DNA of 64,000 nucleotides from Palsa-504 sp963705835 (GCA_963705835.1 CAVPLC010000076.1:95712-159711); one strand, 5' to 3'; positions 33,234 to 48,256 are shown, numbered from the stretch's first letter. A program made the numbers and translations. The notes: a model not told the origin generated them from the letters alone.

Positions 33234-34585
33234 CGGTACTCCACGAGGCGCACGGTCAGGCCCCAGGCGCAGCCGACCGCCATCAGCAGGGCGAGCACGA
33301 TGACGCCCGCTTCCAGGCCATTGAACGCGTCCGCGCCTGCCGCCGCGTTCGAGGCGAAGACGGCCTGGTCAGCGTTGATCGCCGTGCCCAGGTTCGTTTC
33401 CAGCTGGCCGAACAACGTACCGGCCGAACCCGGACTGGACCCGATGACCAGCTGCGTCTCGGCGCCGTAGTCCAAGGCCTTGTCCAGCTGCTGGGCGCGC
33501 TGGTTGACCGTGAACCAGGCGGTGGCGGCGTGCCCGGCGGCGGCGATGGGCTGCTGGCCGCCGGCTGCGCTCTGCGCCGAGGCGCTGCTCAGCAGCGTGC
33601 TCAGCTTGCTCTGCGCGGTGCTGAAGTCCTTCTGGAAGTTGGCGTCGCCGGTGCGCGAGATCAGGTTGAGGGTCTCGTCGCCGCGGGCCTGCAGCGCGGT
33701 GATGTCGGCCTGGGCCAGGGTCTGCGCCGGAGTGGAGCCGTGGCTGGTGGCCTGCAGCAGGTCGGACCGGCCTCCGGCCAGCGCGACGACCAGCCAGATG
33801 AGCGCCGCGACCGAGGCCAGGGTGGCGAGGAACAGGCCGACGTTGATCGTCCGGTGCGTGCGCCGTGACAGCCAGCGCTGCGCGCGGTAGAGGGTGAAAC
33901 ACACGGCCAGCCCGGTCACCAGGACGATCACGGCCAGCGGGAGCCCGGTGGCCTGGGCACTGGCCGCGGTCAGCTGGGCGTTCTCCTGCACGTACACGAT
34001 GCGTGCGGCGGGCAGCAGCGTCAGGTGCATCTCCTCGGACGCCACCTCGATGAACGAGGCGCCGGCCGGATATCCCAGCGAGTTGTAGATCTGGCCGTCC
34101 TCGACGTAGCCGGTGTAGACCGGCAGGCCCGCGGACAGCGTGCTCAGGCTCGCCCCGATGCTGGAGTTCCCGCTCGCCGCGGTGGCCGCCTTCAGGTCCG
34201 CGGAGGCGACCGCGATGTCGTGCAGGTACCGCTGCCGGTCCGCGAACGGGCCGACGCGCCCGTACAGGTACGCCGTGGACACGGTGACGTCCGCGTCGGC
34301 CAGCGACTGGTAGATCTGCTGTGCGTCCAGGCTCAGCGTCTCGTCGCTGGCGCTCACGTCGTGAGCCGCCGACGCGTGCTGGCTGACCATCAGCGCGGCC
34401 AGCACGCCCCAGGCTAGGCACAGCACAACCAGGCCCGCCCGCACCAGCCAGAGCTTGCCGGGAGTGGTCGAAGCGCGCGGGAGCCTGAGCCAGCGGCGCC
34501 GTGGCCGCGGCGCCTGCGCCCCGTCGACACGCCTGCGCGACGCGACCTGCCCCCGCGGCGGGCTAGTGGTAACCGTGGTGCTCAT
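33230..34585 (-). CDS. GlnX-like membrane protein
   Basis: The 451-residue protein has a basic cytoplasmic N terminus, a first membrane helix near 47-68, a helical extracytoplasmic region, two central helices (about 212-232 and 250-272), a second extracytoplasmic helical region and a final helix near the C terminus. This four-helix plan with two long outer loops matches GlnX, which in mycobacteria and corynebacteria couples the binding protein GlnH to PknG. ATG 34585 is taken as start; GTG 34603 in the same frame is possible. It leads the tightly overlapping group of helical protein, kinase, TPR protein and phosphatase. Outer loops would sense a ligand directly or through a binding protein encoded elsewhere. 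Confidence 0.78.
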   Translation of the reverse strand: MSTTVTTSPPRGQVASRRRVDGAQAPRPRRRWLRLPRASTTPGKLWLVRAGLVVLCLAWGVLAALMVSQHASAAHDVSASDETLSLDAQQIYQSLADADVTVSTAYLYGRVGPFADRQRYLHDIAVASADLKAATAASGNSSIGASLSTLSAGLPVYTGYVEDGQIYNSLGYPAGASFIEVASEEMHLTLLPAARIVYVQENAQLTAASAQATGLPLAVIVLVTGLAVCFTLYRAQRWLSRRTHRTINVGLFLATLASVAALIWLVVALAGGRSDLLQATSHGSTPAQTLAQADITALQARGDETLNLISRTGDANFQKDFSTAQSKLSTLLSSASAQSAAGGQQPIAAAGHAATAWFTVNQRAQQLDKALDYGAETQLVIGSSPGSAGTLFGQLETNLGTAINADQAVFASNAAAGADAFNGLEAGVIVLALLMAVGCAWGLTVRLVEYR

Positions 34586-34776
34586 CGCCGACCCGCCATG
34601 CACGCTCCCGTCGTCGGAACCGACGCACCATGACGTTTCCTATATTGCCCGCACTTGGAGACTACTTGGGGTTAACGAGAGGAGGCGGGCTGGGGTTCAC
34701 GCCCAGCGTACGGCGACCGGTGGAACAGCAGCCGACGAGACGGTAAACATTTGGTTGCCGGAACCGGCCGCGGCAC

Positions 34777-36373
34777 TTAGCCGTGGAGCACGGTGATCGC
34801 GGTCCAGGCACCGAGGTTGATGCGGTCGCCATCGCGCAGCGGGATCAGGTCGCCGACCGCTATCTCGCGGCCGTTAAGCAGGGTGCCGTTGGCCGAGCCC
34901 GGATCGAGCACCCCCCAGCTGCCGTCCGGGCCGGCGATCAGGACCGCGTGCAGCCGGCTGACGCCCGGATCCGCGGGCGGCCCGGCCAGGTCGATCTCTG
35001 GCTCCAGGCCGCGGGCCGCGCTGCGCCGTCCGATCCGCATCTGGTTCCCCACGAGCGGGAATCGCCGCTCGTTGCTGTAGGACGGGAAGGGGACGGAGGG
35101 GCCGGCCAGGGCCCTGGAGATCTGCATCTGGTCGTAGTACGCCCGGTCCGCGGTCACCACCGCGGTCCAGGTGGCCCTCGGCGTTGGAGTCGCGCGGGGG
35201 ACGGACGGGACCTGTGGTGCGGCCGGGCTGGGGCCCGGAGGAGACGGCGCGGACGGAGCCGGGGACGGCGGTGCGGGCGGGGGCGGGGCCGCCGACGCGG
35301 GCGCGGGAGCGGGCGGACGTGGTGGCGCGGACGCGGGCGGGGGTGGCGGTGCGGGCGGGGCCGAAGGCCAGGGTGGGGTCGCGGGCGGCAGCGCGGGTGA
35401 GACCGCCTGTGACGACCAGGAGAACGATCCGGCCTGCTCTGCGGACACGGATGGATCCGGCGCGGCCTGTTCGGCGGGGCGTTCGGGCGGCGCGGCCTGT
35501 TCCGGCGGCGCGGGCTTGTCGGGCACAGACGGTTCGGGGAGCACGGGCTCATGCGGGAGTACAACGGCGTCTGGCGGTGCGGATTCAACGGGGCGCGCGG
35601 GCTCGTCCTGGGACTCCCCAAGAGCGGGCTCATCCGGCATCGCGGGCTGGTCGGGCTCCTGGGGCGCGGGCGACGGCCTGAACCAGTCAACGGAAGGTGG
35701 CTTGGGTGAGGCCCGAAGGCCCGTCGGTGCTGGCGGCCTGCGGGAAGCTGAGAGGTCGGGCGCGGGCGAGGGCGGCGGAGCGGGCGAGGGCGGCGGAGCA
35801 GACGGCTTGGGGGCGGGTGCCAGCGAGGGCGGCGCGGGCGGCTTCGGAGCGGGCGGCTTCGGAGCGGGCGGCTTCGGGCGCGGGAGGCTTCGGAGCGGGC
35901 GGCTTCGGCGCGGGCGGCTTCGGCGCGGGAGGCTTCGGCCCGGGCATGGTCGGAGCGTCCGGGTCGGTCGGCGCGGAGGACCACGATGGCGATCCGGGCC
36001 TGAACACCGGCGGGAACAGTGATTCGGGCGGCCCGGCGGGCGGAGGCGAGGACGGCGGAGCGGAGACGGGCCAGACCGGCGATTCCCAGGGTTCGGTCCG
36101 CGGGGCGGAGAAGGGGGGCTCCGGCCGGGTCAGCGGGGCGAACGGCCTGCGGGCCCGGAACCGGAAGCCGCACGCGTCGCAGGACTGGCCGGAGCTCACG
36201 GTGCCGCACCGCGGGCAGGTTTCGGCCGGACTCGGCGCCGCGCCCGGCCTGGGGGCGTGGTGCTTGCCTACCGTGCGGACCGGATCGGAGGCGGGCGCCT
36301 TGGCGATGTGATGGCCGCAGACGTCGCAGTAGTCAGCTGCGGCCGAGTCGTGGCCATTGGGGCATATCGCCAT
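34777..36373 (-). CDS. Zinc-ribbon / FHA-domain protein A, apparent +1 frameshift in a repeat
   Basis: From ATG 36373 the protein begins MAICPNGHDSAAADYCDVCG and has a second ribbon (CPRCGTVSSGQSCDACG). A long Pro-rich linker follows, with four KPPAP pentapeptides. At 35876-35878 one C too many shifts the frame; removal gives a single 531-residue protein that runs on through a second Pro/Ala-rich part (residues about 240-410) into a C-terminal FHA domain (MRIGRRSAARGLEPEIDL, VSRLHAVL, PGSANGTLLNG). The FHA domain and ribbons are close to those of the protein at 26247-27228. It is the first gene of the locus after gltD, with 82 bases between them, and a 190-base gap separates it from the GlnX-like gene. 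Confidence 0.75.
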
Positions 36374-36455
36374 CGCCGTTCCGTTCCTAGACCTATCGGT
36401 TTATCAGGCCCTTTGCCTCACAGATTATGTGGCGGCGGGCGTTTCGCCGGAAAGT

Positions 36456-37898
36456 TTAGGTAAGAGAACGGGCGGTGGGAGGGATCGGCGCAGGTAGGTG
36501 GGCGTTCGCGCCCAGGTATCGGTCGACGGCGGCGGCGGCGCTGCGGCCCTCGGCGATGGCCCACACGATCAGCGACTGGCCCCGGCCCATGTCGCCCGCG
36601 GCGAACACGCCGGGGACGCAGGTCGCGTACGAGCCATCGCGGCCGACGTTGCCCCTCGTGTCGAACTCAACGCCGAGATCGGTGAGCAGGCCGGGACGTT
36701 CGGCCCCGGTGAAGCCCATGGCCAGCAGGACCAGGTCACAGGGCAGCTCGCGTTCGGTGCCGGGGACCGGGTCGAACCCGTCCGCATCGGCCAGCCGCAG
36801 CGCCCGGACCCGCCCGCTGCCGTCGCCGAGGAACTCCAGGGTGGTCACGGCGTAGGCCCGTTCGCCGCCCTCCTCGTGCGCGCTGGAGACCCGGTAGATC
36901 ATCGGGTAGGTCGGCCACGGCTGGTGGCCGGGCCGGGACGCGGGCGGACGGGGCAGGATCTCCAGCTGGGTGACTGACGCCGCGCCCTGCCGGTGCGCGG
37001 TGCCCAGGCAGTCGGCGCCGGTGTCGCCGCCGCCGATGATGACCACGTGCCGCCCGCGGGCACTGATCGCGGGCTCGACCGGAGCGTCGGACGCGACCGC
37101 GCGGTTGGCCAGCGGCAGGTACTCCATGGCCTGGTAGATCCCGCCCAGGGACCGGCCGGGCGTGGGCAGGTCACGCGGCACCCGGGCGCCGCCGCACAGC
37201 ACGATGGCGTCGAAGGACGCCCGCAGCTCATCGGCGGTGATGTCGGTGCCGGCTTCGACGCCGCAGCGGAACTGCGTGCCCTCGGCCCGCATCTGGGCCA
37301 GCCGCCGGTCCAGGTGGCGCTTTTCCAGCTTGAACGCCGGGATGCCGTAGCGCAGCAGCCCGCCTGGCGCGTCGTCGCGCTCGAACACGGTTACCGCGTG
37401 CCCGGCCCTGGTGAGCTGCTGCGCCGCGGCCAGCCCGGCCGGGCCCGAGCCGATCACGGCCACCCGACGGCCGCTCGCGGCGGCGGGCGGCCGCGGCGTC
37501 ACCCAGCCGGACGCGAAGGCCCGGTCGATGATCTCCACCTCGACCTGCTTGATCGTGACCGGATCGGCGTTGATCCCGAGCACGCAGGCGGCTTCGCACG
37601 GCGCCGGGCAGAGCCGCCCGGTGAACTCGGGGAAGTTGTTCGTGGCGTGCAGCCGGTCGGCGGCCTGCTGCCAGTCGTGCCGCCAGACCAGGTTGTTCCA
37701 CTCGGGGATCAGGTTCCCCAGCGGGCAGCCCTGGTGGCAGAACGGGATGCCGCAGTCCATGCAGCGGCCGGCCTGCCGCTCCAGGCGGCTGGGCGGGAAC
37801 GGCTCGTACACCTCGCGCCAGTCCCGCAGCCGCAGGTCGACCGGACGCCGGGCCGGCGTCTCGCGCGGCGTGGACAGGAAGCCCTTCGGGTCAGCCAT
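36456..37898 (-). CDS. gltD: Glutamate synthase small (beta) subunit
   Basis: GltD takes electrons from NADPH through FAD and iron-sulfur clusters to GltB. The 480-residue protein has the N-terminal Cys motif CMDCGIPFCHQGCPLGN near residues 41-57, the FAD site VIGSGPAGLAAAQQL near 149-163, the NADPH site VIIGGGDTGADC near 285-296 and the C-terminal GVFAAGDMGRGQSLIVWAI. ATG 37898 lies 9 bases after the gltB stop. Expression with gltB is certain from spacing. The signalling locus begins 82 bases downstream. Confidence 0.95.
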   Translation of the reverse strand: MADPKGFLSTPRETPARRPVDLRLRDWREVYEPFPPSRLERQAGRCMDCGIPFCHQGCPLGNLIPEWNNLVWRHDWQQAADRLHATNNFPEFTGRLCPAPCEAACVLGINADPVTIKQVEVEIIDRAFASGWVTPRPPAAASGRRVAVIGSGPAGLAAAQQLTRAGHAVTVFERDDAPGGLLRYGIPAFKLEKRHLDRRLAQMRAEGTQFRCGVEAGTDITADELRASFDAIVLCGGARVPRDLPTPGRSLGGIYQAMEYLPLANRAVASDAPVEPAISARGRHVVIIGGGDTGADCLGTAHRQGAASVTQLEILPRPPASRPGHQPWPTYPMIYRVSSAHEEGGERAYAVTTLEFLGDGSGRVRALRLADADGFDPVPGTERELPCDLVLLAMGFTGAERPGLLTDLGVEFDTRGNVGRDGSYATCVPGVFAAGDMGRGQSLIVWAIAEGRSAAAAVDRYLGANAHLPAPIPPTARSLT

Positions 37899-37907
37899 GA
37901 CCGCCCC

Positions 37908-42503
<4,596 letters not shown>

Positions 42504-42562
42504 GCGCTCTCCCGTCGTCTCGGTAACGCAACATCCGTGCGCACGGGACGACACTGGCCCTG

Positions 42563-43477
42563 TTACATAGACATTACATCACCCGAAGAATCGTCTACCA
42601 GAGCCGCTTTGGGATACGTCCGCGCTGGTGGGGTGCGCCGCGGCCGGGTGAGGTATAGACCAACCACGGCGAGTGCGAAGACGACTACGTCACCGGCCGC
42701 GCCGTACCGGATGCCCAGCACCTGCGGCAGCGGGCCGATGCGGACCGACTCCACCCAGAAGCCGCCGACCGCGTAGGCGGCGGCGCCGAGCATGAACGTG
42801 CGCTCCCCGGTTAGCGCGGGCCTGCGGGACGCCCAGATCACGGCGAACCCGGCCGCCACGTCCCACAGCGACTGGTACACGAACGCGGGCTGGAACGTGC
42901 TGTAGTTCTCATAGCCAGGCACCCGGTGGATGGGCGAGATCTGCACCGCCCACCACCACGTCGAGGGCCGACCGTAGAACTGCTGCGTCCACCAGTTGCC
43001 CAGCTCGCCGATGGCCAGCCCGAATAGCACCGCGGGCGCGGCCGCGCCCGCCACAGGGGCGAGCGGCAGGCGGGCCCGGCGGCAGGCGATCCAGGCCCCG
43101 GCGGCACCCAGGGTCACGGCACCGGGCACGCCGATGGCGGCCACGCCGTCGGCGAGGGCGTGCCACAGGTGAGCGTGGCGCATGAAGTCGTGCCGGGTGT
43201 CGATGAGCACGGCGTGCACGGCCGCTCCGGCCAGGCCGAACGGGACGGCCCACGCGGCCACGTCGAGCATGATCGCTGGGCGGCCGCCGCTTCTGCGGTA
43301 CCTGCGGCTCGCCACGATCACCGCGACGATGATGCCCAGCGTGACGCACAGGGCGTAGGCCCGGATCGACAGCGGCCCCAGCCGCCAGGCGGCGCGGGCT
43401 GGGCTGGGGATCGACGCCAACGGGGGGTTCCAGGGGGGCTTTGGGGTTCGCCCCCCCGGAGGCCAGTAGAGCGTCAC
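42563..43477 (-). CDS. lgt: Lgt-like prolipoprotein diacylglyceryl transferase homologue lacking conserved residues
   Basis: Lgt attaches diacylglycerol to the lipobox Cys of prolipoproteins. The 304-residue protein has the seven-helix layout and sits in the usual actinomycete place between trpA and gltB. The signature G-R-x-G-N-x-x-N-x-E appears as GELGNWWTQQ, so the invariant Arg (R143 in E. coli) is Glu, and Asn and Glu are changed too. The late motif G-R-x-W-I-E appears as GGFWVE, so the second essential Arg (R239) is Gly. It may be inactive. The N terminus from GTG 43477 (TLYWPPGGRTPKPPWNPP) is encoded by a G/C-rich repeat; a TTG at 43420 is a possible start nearer to the family N terminus ASIPSPARAAW. 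Confidence 0.8.
   Translation of the reverse strand: MTLYWPPGGRTPKPPWNPPLASIPSPARAAWRLGPLSIRAYALCVTLGIIVAVIVASRRYRRSGGRPAIMLDVAAWAVPFGLAGAAVHAVLIDTRHDFMRHAHLWHALADGVAAIGVPGAVTLGAAGAWIACRRARLPLAPVAGAAAPAVLFGLAIGELGNWWTQQFYGRPSTWWWAVQISPIHRVPGYENYSTFQPAFVYQSLWDVAAGFAVIWASRRPALTGERTFMLGAAAYAVGGFWVESVRIGPLPQVLGIRYGAAGDVVVFALAVVGLYLTRPRRTPPARTYPKAALVDDSSGDVMSM
43421..43460. repeat. G/C-rich palindromic repeat across the lgt 5' end
   Basis: On the minus strand the order is CCGGGGGGGCGAACCCC, AAAG, CCCCCC, TGGAACCCCCCG. This is the same G-run, spacer, C-run, GAAC, C-run layout as the copy after polA. It is translated as part of the extended N terminus of the Lgt-like protein. Confidence 0.7.
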
Positions 43478-43527
43478 CCTTGGGAGGTTACCGCGTCTGG
43501 CCGGAGGCCAGCCTAAGAAGGCCCAGC

Positions 43528-44336
43528 CTAAGCAGGCACTGCCCGGCGGGCTCCGGCGGAAAGCTCGGCGGCGAGATCCCTGATCGCCTCGGTTCCGGCC
43601 GCCGGGTCGGGGGCGTCCAGGAGGCGGCGGACGAAGGCGGTGCCGACGATCACGCCATCGGCGAACGCGGCCACCTGCGCGGCCTGGGCGCCGTTGCTGA
43701 CTCCGAGGCCGACCGCCACCGGCAGGTCGGTGTGCCGGCGGACGCGGGCGACCAGGGCCGACGCGTCGGCGCTTACCGCGTCCCTGGTGCCGGTGACGCC
43801 CATCAGGGAGGCGGCGTAGACGAAGCCCCGGCAGTTCTGGGTGATCGCGGCGAGGCGCTCGTCGACCGAACTCGGCGCGGCCAGGAACACCCGGTCCAGG
43901 CCGTACTCGTCGGAGGCGGCCAGCCAGGGGCCGGCCTCCTCGGGGGTGAGATCGGGGGTAATCAGGCCCGATCCGCCCGCGTGGGCCAGGTCGCGGGCGA
44001 ACGCGCGCACGCCGTAGCGGTCGACCGGGTTCCAGTAGGTCATGACCAGGGCGGGGATTCCTTCGCCGGCGATCGCCTCGACGGTGGCGAGCACGTCGGC
44101 GACCCTGGTCCCGGCGGCGAGCGCGCGGCGCACAGCTTCGGCGATGACCGGGCCGTCGATGAGCGGATCGGAGTAGGGCAGGCCGACCTCGATGATGTCG
44201 GCCCCGGCGTCGGCCATCGCCTTGGCCGCCTCGATGGCGCCGGTCACGGTGGGGAAGCCGGCGGGCAGGTAGCCGATGAGCGCGGCGCGGTTGTCGGCGT
44301 TCGCCTTGCCGAACGCGACGGTCACCGCGGTCGGGC

Positions 44337-44340
<4 letters not shown>
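43528..44340 (-). CDS. trpA: Tryptophan synthase alpha chain
   Basis: TrpA cleaves indole-3-glycerol phosphate to indole and glyceraldehyde 3-phosphate. The 270-residue TIM barrel has the catalytic Glu in ADIIEVGLPYSDPLIDGP near residues 49-66, the second acid in LITPDLTPEEA and the phosphate site GLGVSNGAQ. ATG 44340 overlaps the trpB stop by four bases, so TrpA and TrpB are made together, as their complex requires. Confidence 0.95.
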
Positions 44341-45577
<1,237 letters not shown>

Positions 45578-45581
<4 letters not shown>

Positions 45582-46387
45582 CCGCGCTCGCCTCGGAGCG
45601 CCGGGTGGGAGCCCGCGGTGACCAGGTCGGCGACGGCGACGCGCGGGTCCTTCTCGGTGACCAGGCTCTCCCCGACCAGCACCGCGTCCGCACCGGAGGC
45701 GGCGTAGGCGAGCAGATCGCGCGGGCCGCGGACACCGGACTCGGCGATCTTGACGATCCCCTCCGGGATCCGGCCGGCCAGCCGGCCGAAGATCCCCCGG
45801 TCCACCTTGAGGTTGGCCAGGTTGCGCGCGTTGACGCCGATGACGGTGGCGCTGGCGTCGAGCGCCCGGTCCAGTTCGGGTTCGGTGTGCACCTCGACCA
45901 GCGGCAGCAGGCCGATGGAGACGGCCCGCTCGACCAGGGAGACCAGCGCGCTCTGCTCGAGCGCCGCGACGATGAGCAGGATCACGTCCGCGCCGTGCGC
46001 GCGCGCCTCCCAGAGCTGATAGGAGCTGACCACGAAGTCCTTGCGCAGCACCGGCACCTGGACCGTCCGGCGCACCGCGTCCAGGTCGGCCAGCGACCCG
46101 CCGAACCGCCGTGACTCGGTCAGCACGCTGATCATCTTCGCGCCGCCGGCCTCGTAGTCCGCGGCCAGCGCGGCCGGATCGGCGATCGCGGCCATCTGCC
46201 CGCGTGACGGGCTGGCCCGTTTCACCTCGGCGATGACACCGACGCCCTCGGCCTTCAGCGCGGCCAGGGCGTCCCGCGGTGACGGCGCCCGCCGCGCCTT
46301 CTCCTTCAGCTGGTCAAGAGAGACGTGTTGCTGCCGTTCGGCGAGATCGGCACGCACGCCGTCTAGGATCTCGTCGAGCACACTCAC
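45578..46387 (-). CDS. trpC: Indole-3-glycerol phosphate synthase
   Basis: This enzyme closes the indole ring from carboxyphenylamino-deoxyribulose phosphate. The 269-residue TIM barrel has the active-site Lys-Arg-x-S-P motif in VIAEVKRASPSRG near residues 52-64, the VLRKDFVVSSYQ segment and the phosphate-binding IAESGVRG. GTG 46387 (then SVLDEILDGVRADLAER) is the family start. No trpF is present nearby; the bifunctional isomerase PriA of the his operon would supply that step. I saw no clear Trp-rich leader peptide upstream. Confidence 0.95.
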
Positions 46388-46480
46388 GCGGTTCGCTCGT
46401 CCCCTCAAATCGGTACTGTTGCGCCACTGATGGTAGCCCGGACACCTTGGTGCCCACGAGCTGACCCCCTGGAATCGAGC

Positions 46481-47158
46481 TCACGGATCCAGGGCGTACC
46501 CCGCGCCGCGGACGGTCCTGATCGTGCTGACCGGCCCGATCTTGGCCCGGAGCTGGGCGATGTACACGTCCGCGGCCCTGTCGCCCGCGCCGTTCGCGCC
46601 GTTCGCGCCCCGGCGGTCGGCCGCGGCCAGCAGCTGGCGACGCGACAGGACCCGGCCGGGGTTGTCCATCAAGGCGGCGAGCACCGCGCACTCGGTCGCG
46701 GTCAGCGGCACCCGATGACCGCCGGCGACCAGGGTCCGGCTCGCGCCGTCCAGGCGCAGGCCCGCGGCGACGCGGGTCAGGCTGGCGGCCGGGGGCCCCT
46801 GGGAGTCCTCCGCGAGTACGTCGCGGACCATGGCGACCAGCTGCCGCGGGCTGAACGGCCGGGTCAGCCACGCGGCGCCGCCGGCCAGGCCGCGCGGTCG
46901 GGGGGCCTTGAGGTCGGCGACCAGGAAGATGACCGGGGTGCGCAGGGCGCGGCGGATGCGCCTGACGTCCAGGCCCGGCATGGTGAGGTCGACCACGGCC
47001 GCGGCGTCCGGACCGCCGGCCAGTTCGGCCAGGGCTCCCTCCGGGCTGGTGACCAGCCGGACCCGCAGTCCGTCCCGGCGCAGGAACCGGGCCGACATCT
47101 CGGCGACCTCGGGTTCGTGCTCGGCGAGCAGGACCGAGGCCGGCTCAGGCCCCGCCAC
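46481..47158 (-). CDS. OmpR-type response regulator with a degenerate receiver domain
   Basis: The 225-residue protein has an N-terminal receiver-like domain and a C-terminal winged helix (VPLTATECAVLAALMDNPGR, then AADVYIAQLRAKIG and VRGAGYALDP). The receiver keeps the acceptor Asp (AAVVDLTMPGLD), but the acidic pair is Glu-His (LLAEHEPEV), the switch Thr is replaced (VIFLVADLK) and the conserved Lys is Arg (LTRPFSPRQLV). It therefore may work without phosphorylation. GTG 47158 overlaps the upstream membrane-protein gene by 14 bases. No histidine kinase is adjacent. Its place between the Trp-associated membrane gene and trpC makes control of trp genes possible (inference). Confidence 0.85.
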   Translation of the reverse strand: MAGPEPASVLLAEHEPEVAEMSARFLRRDGLRVRLVTSPEGALAELAGGPDAAAVVDLTMPGLDVRRIRRALRTPVIFLVADLKAPRPRGLAGGAAWLTRPFSPRQLVAMVRDVLAEDSQGPPAASLTRVAAGLRLDGASRTLVAGGHRVPLTATECAVLAALMDNPGRVLSRRQLLAAADRRGANGANGAGDRAADVYIAQLRAKIGPVSTIRTVRGAGYALDP

Positions 47159-47843
47159 CGACCTGATCCTCCAGGCTCTGCGGAGCTTCCTCGTCCTCGG
47201 CGGTCGGGTCGAGATCGCGGTTCAGCGACTCCCACATCGTCGCGGAATCGCCCGTACGAACCCTTCGCGGTGGCCGGCCTTGGTCCTGGCCTGCCCGGTC
47301 GAATCGGGCCGACATGACCGGCCAGCGCGGACCGCGCCAGATGGTGGCCAGGCCCGCGAGCGCGATCGCGACGGCGCCGCAGATCGCGGCGGCCTGCCAG
47401 GATGCGCCGGTGATGACCGCCCGGCCGGCGGAGCCTGCGATGACGATCCCGTGCGGGGTGCCGCCCGGTGAGGTGCCGCTCGTCGTCGATCCGCCGAGCG
47501 CCCCGGACAGGGCGTCGGCGCGGGCCGTGGCGAGCACGGCCGAGGCGCTGACCCCGGCGCCCGCGGCCACGAGCGCGCCCGCGCCGAGCGCGGCCAGCAG
47601 CGCCCCGGCCACGCGCCTGGCCCAGGACCTGGTGGCGATCACCGCGGCCAGGCAGGCCAGCCCGGCCAGCGCGAGCCCGCCCGCCAGCGGGACAAGCTGC
47701 TGTCCGGTGACGGAGATGTCCTGCGCGGGCAGCGGGTGCGGCGGGGTGAAGATGGCCTGCGCCCAGGCCTGCCGTGCGGCCAGCACGACCAGCCCGGCGC
47801 CGACCGCGCCGAGCAGCAGCACCAGAGCGAATTCCCTGCGCAT
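47145..47843 (-). CDS. Trp-biosynthesis-associated membrane protein (TIGR02234 type)
   Basis: The 232-residue protein has four membrane helices (about residues 5-24, 50-70, 76-100 and 145-167), with a Gly/Ser/Thr-rich loop between the third and fourth and a charged cytoplasmic tail that includes LNRDLDPTAEDEE. Proteins of this size, helix pattern and position beside trp genes are the actinobacterial family named for association with tryptophan biosynthesis; the function is unknown. The start lies six bases after the hisI stop, so hisI, this gene, the response regulator and trpCBA may form one long transcript. Confidence 0.82.
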   Translation of the reverse strand: MRREFALVLLLGAVGAGLVVLAARQAWAQAIFTPPHPLPAQDISVTGQQLVPLAGGLALAGLACLAAVIATRSWARRVAGALLAALGAGALVAAGAGVSASAVLATARADALSGALGGSTTSGTSPGGTPHGIVIAGSAGRAVITGASWQAAAICGAVAIALAGLATIWRGPRWPVMSARFDRAGQDQGRPPRRVRTGDSATMWESLNRDLDPTAEDEEAPQSLEDQVGGGA

Positions 47844-47849
47844 CGCCGG

Positions 47850-48194
47850 TTACCGCTCCTTGAGCAGCACGTCGGCGTCGAAGCAGGTCCGGTCGCCGGT
47901 GTGGCAGGCCGCGTCCACCTGGTCGACCTTGACCAGGAGGGCGTCGCCGTCGCAGTCGAGCGCGACCGACTTCACCCGCTGCTGGTGGCCGGACGTTTCG
48001 CCCTTGACCCAGTACTCCTGGCGGCTGCGCGACCAGTACGTACACCGGCCCGTGGTGAGGGTGCGATGCAGCGCCTCGTCGTCCATCCAGCCGAGCATCA
48101 GCACCTCGCCGGTGTCGTACTGCTGGGCGATCGCGGCGATCAGACCGGACGGGTCCCGCTTCAGCCGTGCCGCGATGGCGGGGTCGAGCATCAC
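47850..48194 (-). CDS. hisI: Phosphoribosyl-AMP cyclohydrolase
   Basis: HisI opens the purine ring of phosphoribosyl-AMP in the third step of histidine synthesis. The 114-residue protein has VLMLGWMDDEALHRTLTTG near residues 32-50, the WSRSRQEYWVKGETSGHQQ segment and the metal-binding region DCDGDALLVKVDQ followed by ACHTGDRTCF. It is a stand-alone HisI without the HisE domain, as usual in actinomycetes. Two tandem ATG codons begin it (48194, 48191). Its start lies 62 bases from the divergent metal-binding-protein gene. Confidence 0.95.
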   Translation of the reverse strand: MMLDPAIAARLKRDPSGLIAAIAQQYDTGEVLMLGWMDDEALHRTLTTGRCTYWSRSRQEYWVKGETSGHQQRVKSVALDCDGDALLVKVDQVDAACHTGDRTCFDADVLLKER

Positions 48195-48244
48195 TGCCTC
48201 TTTTCCGTGCTCGTTTCGGCTTCAGCCAGGGTAGCAATGACGCC

Positions 48245-48250
48245 TACCAT
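48245..48250 (+). promoter_or_regulatory. Leaderless -10 box of the DinB-like gene
   Basis: TACCAT ends six bases before the GTG at 48257 and no ribosome site is visible, the usual look of a leaderless actinobacterial gene. Confidence 0.5.
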
Positions 48251-48256
48251 CAGCAG

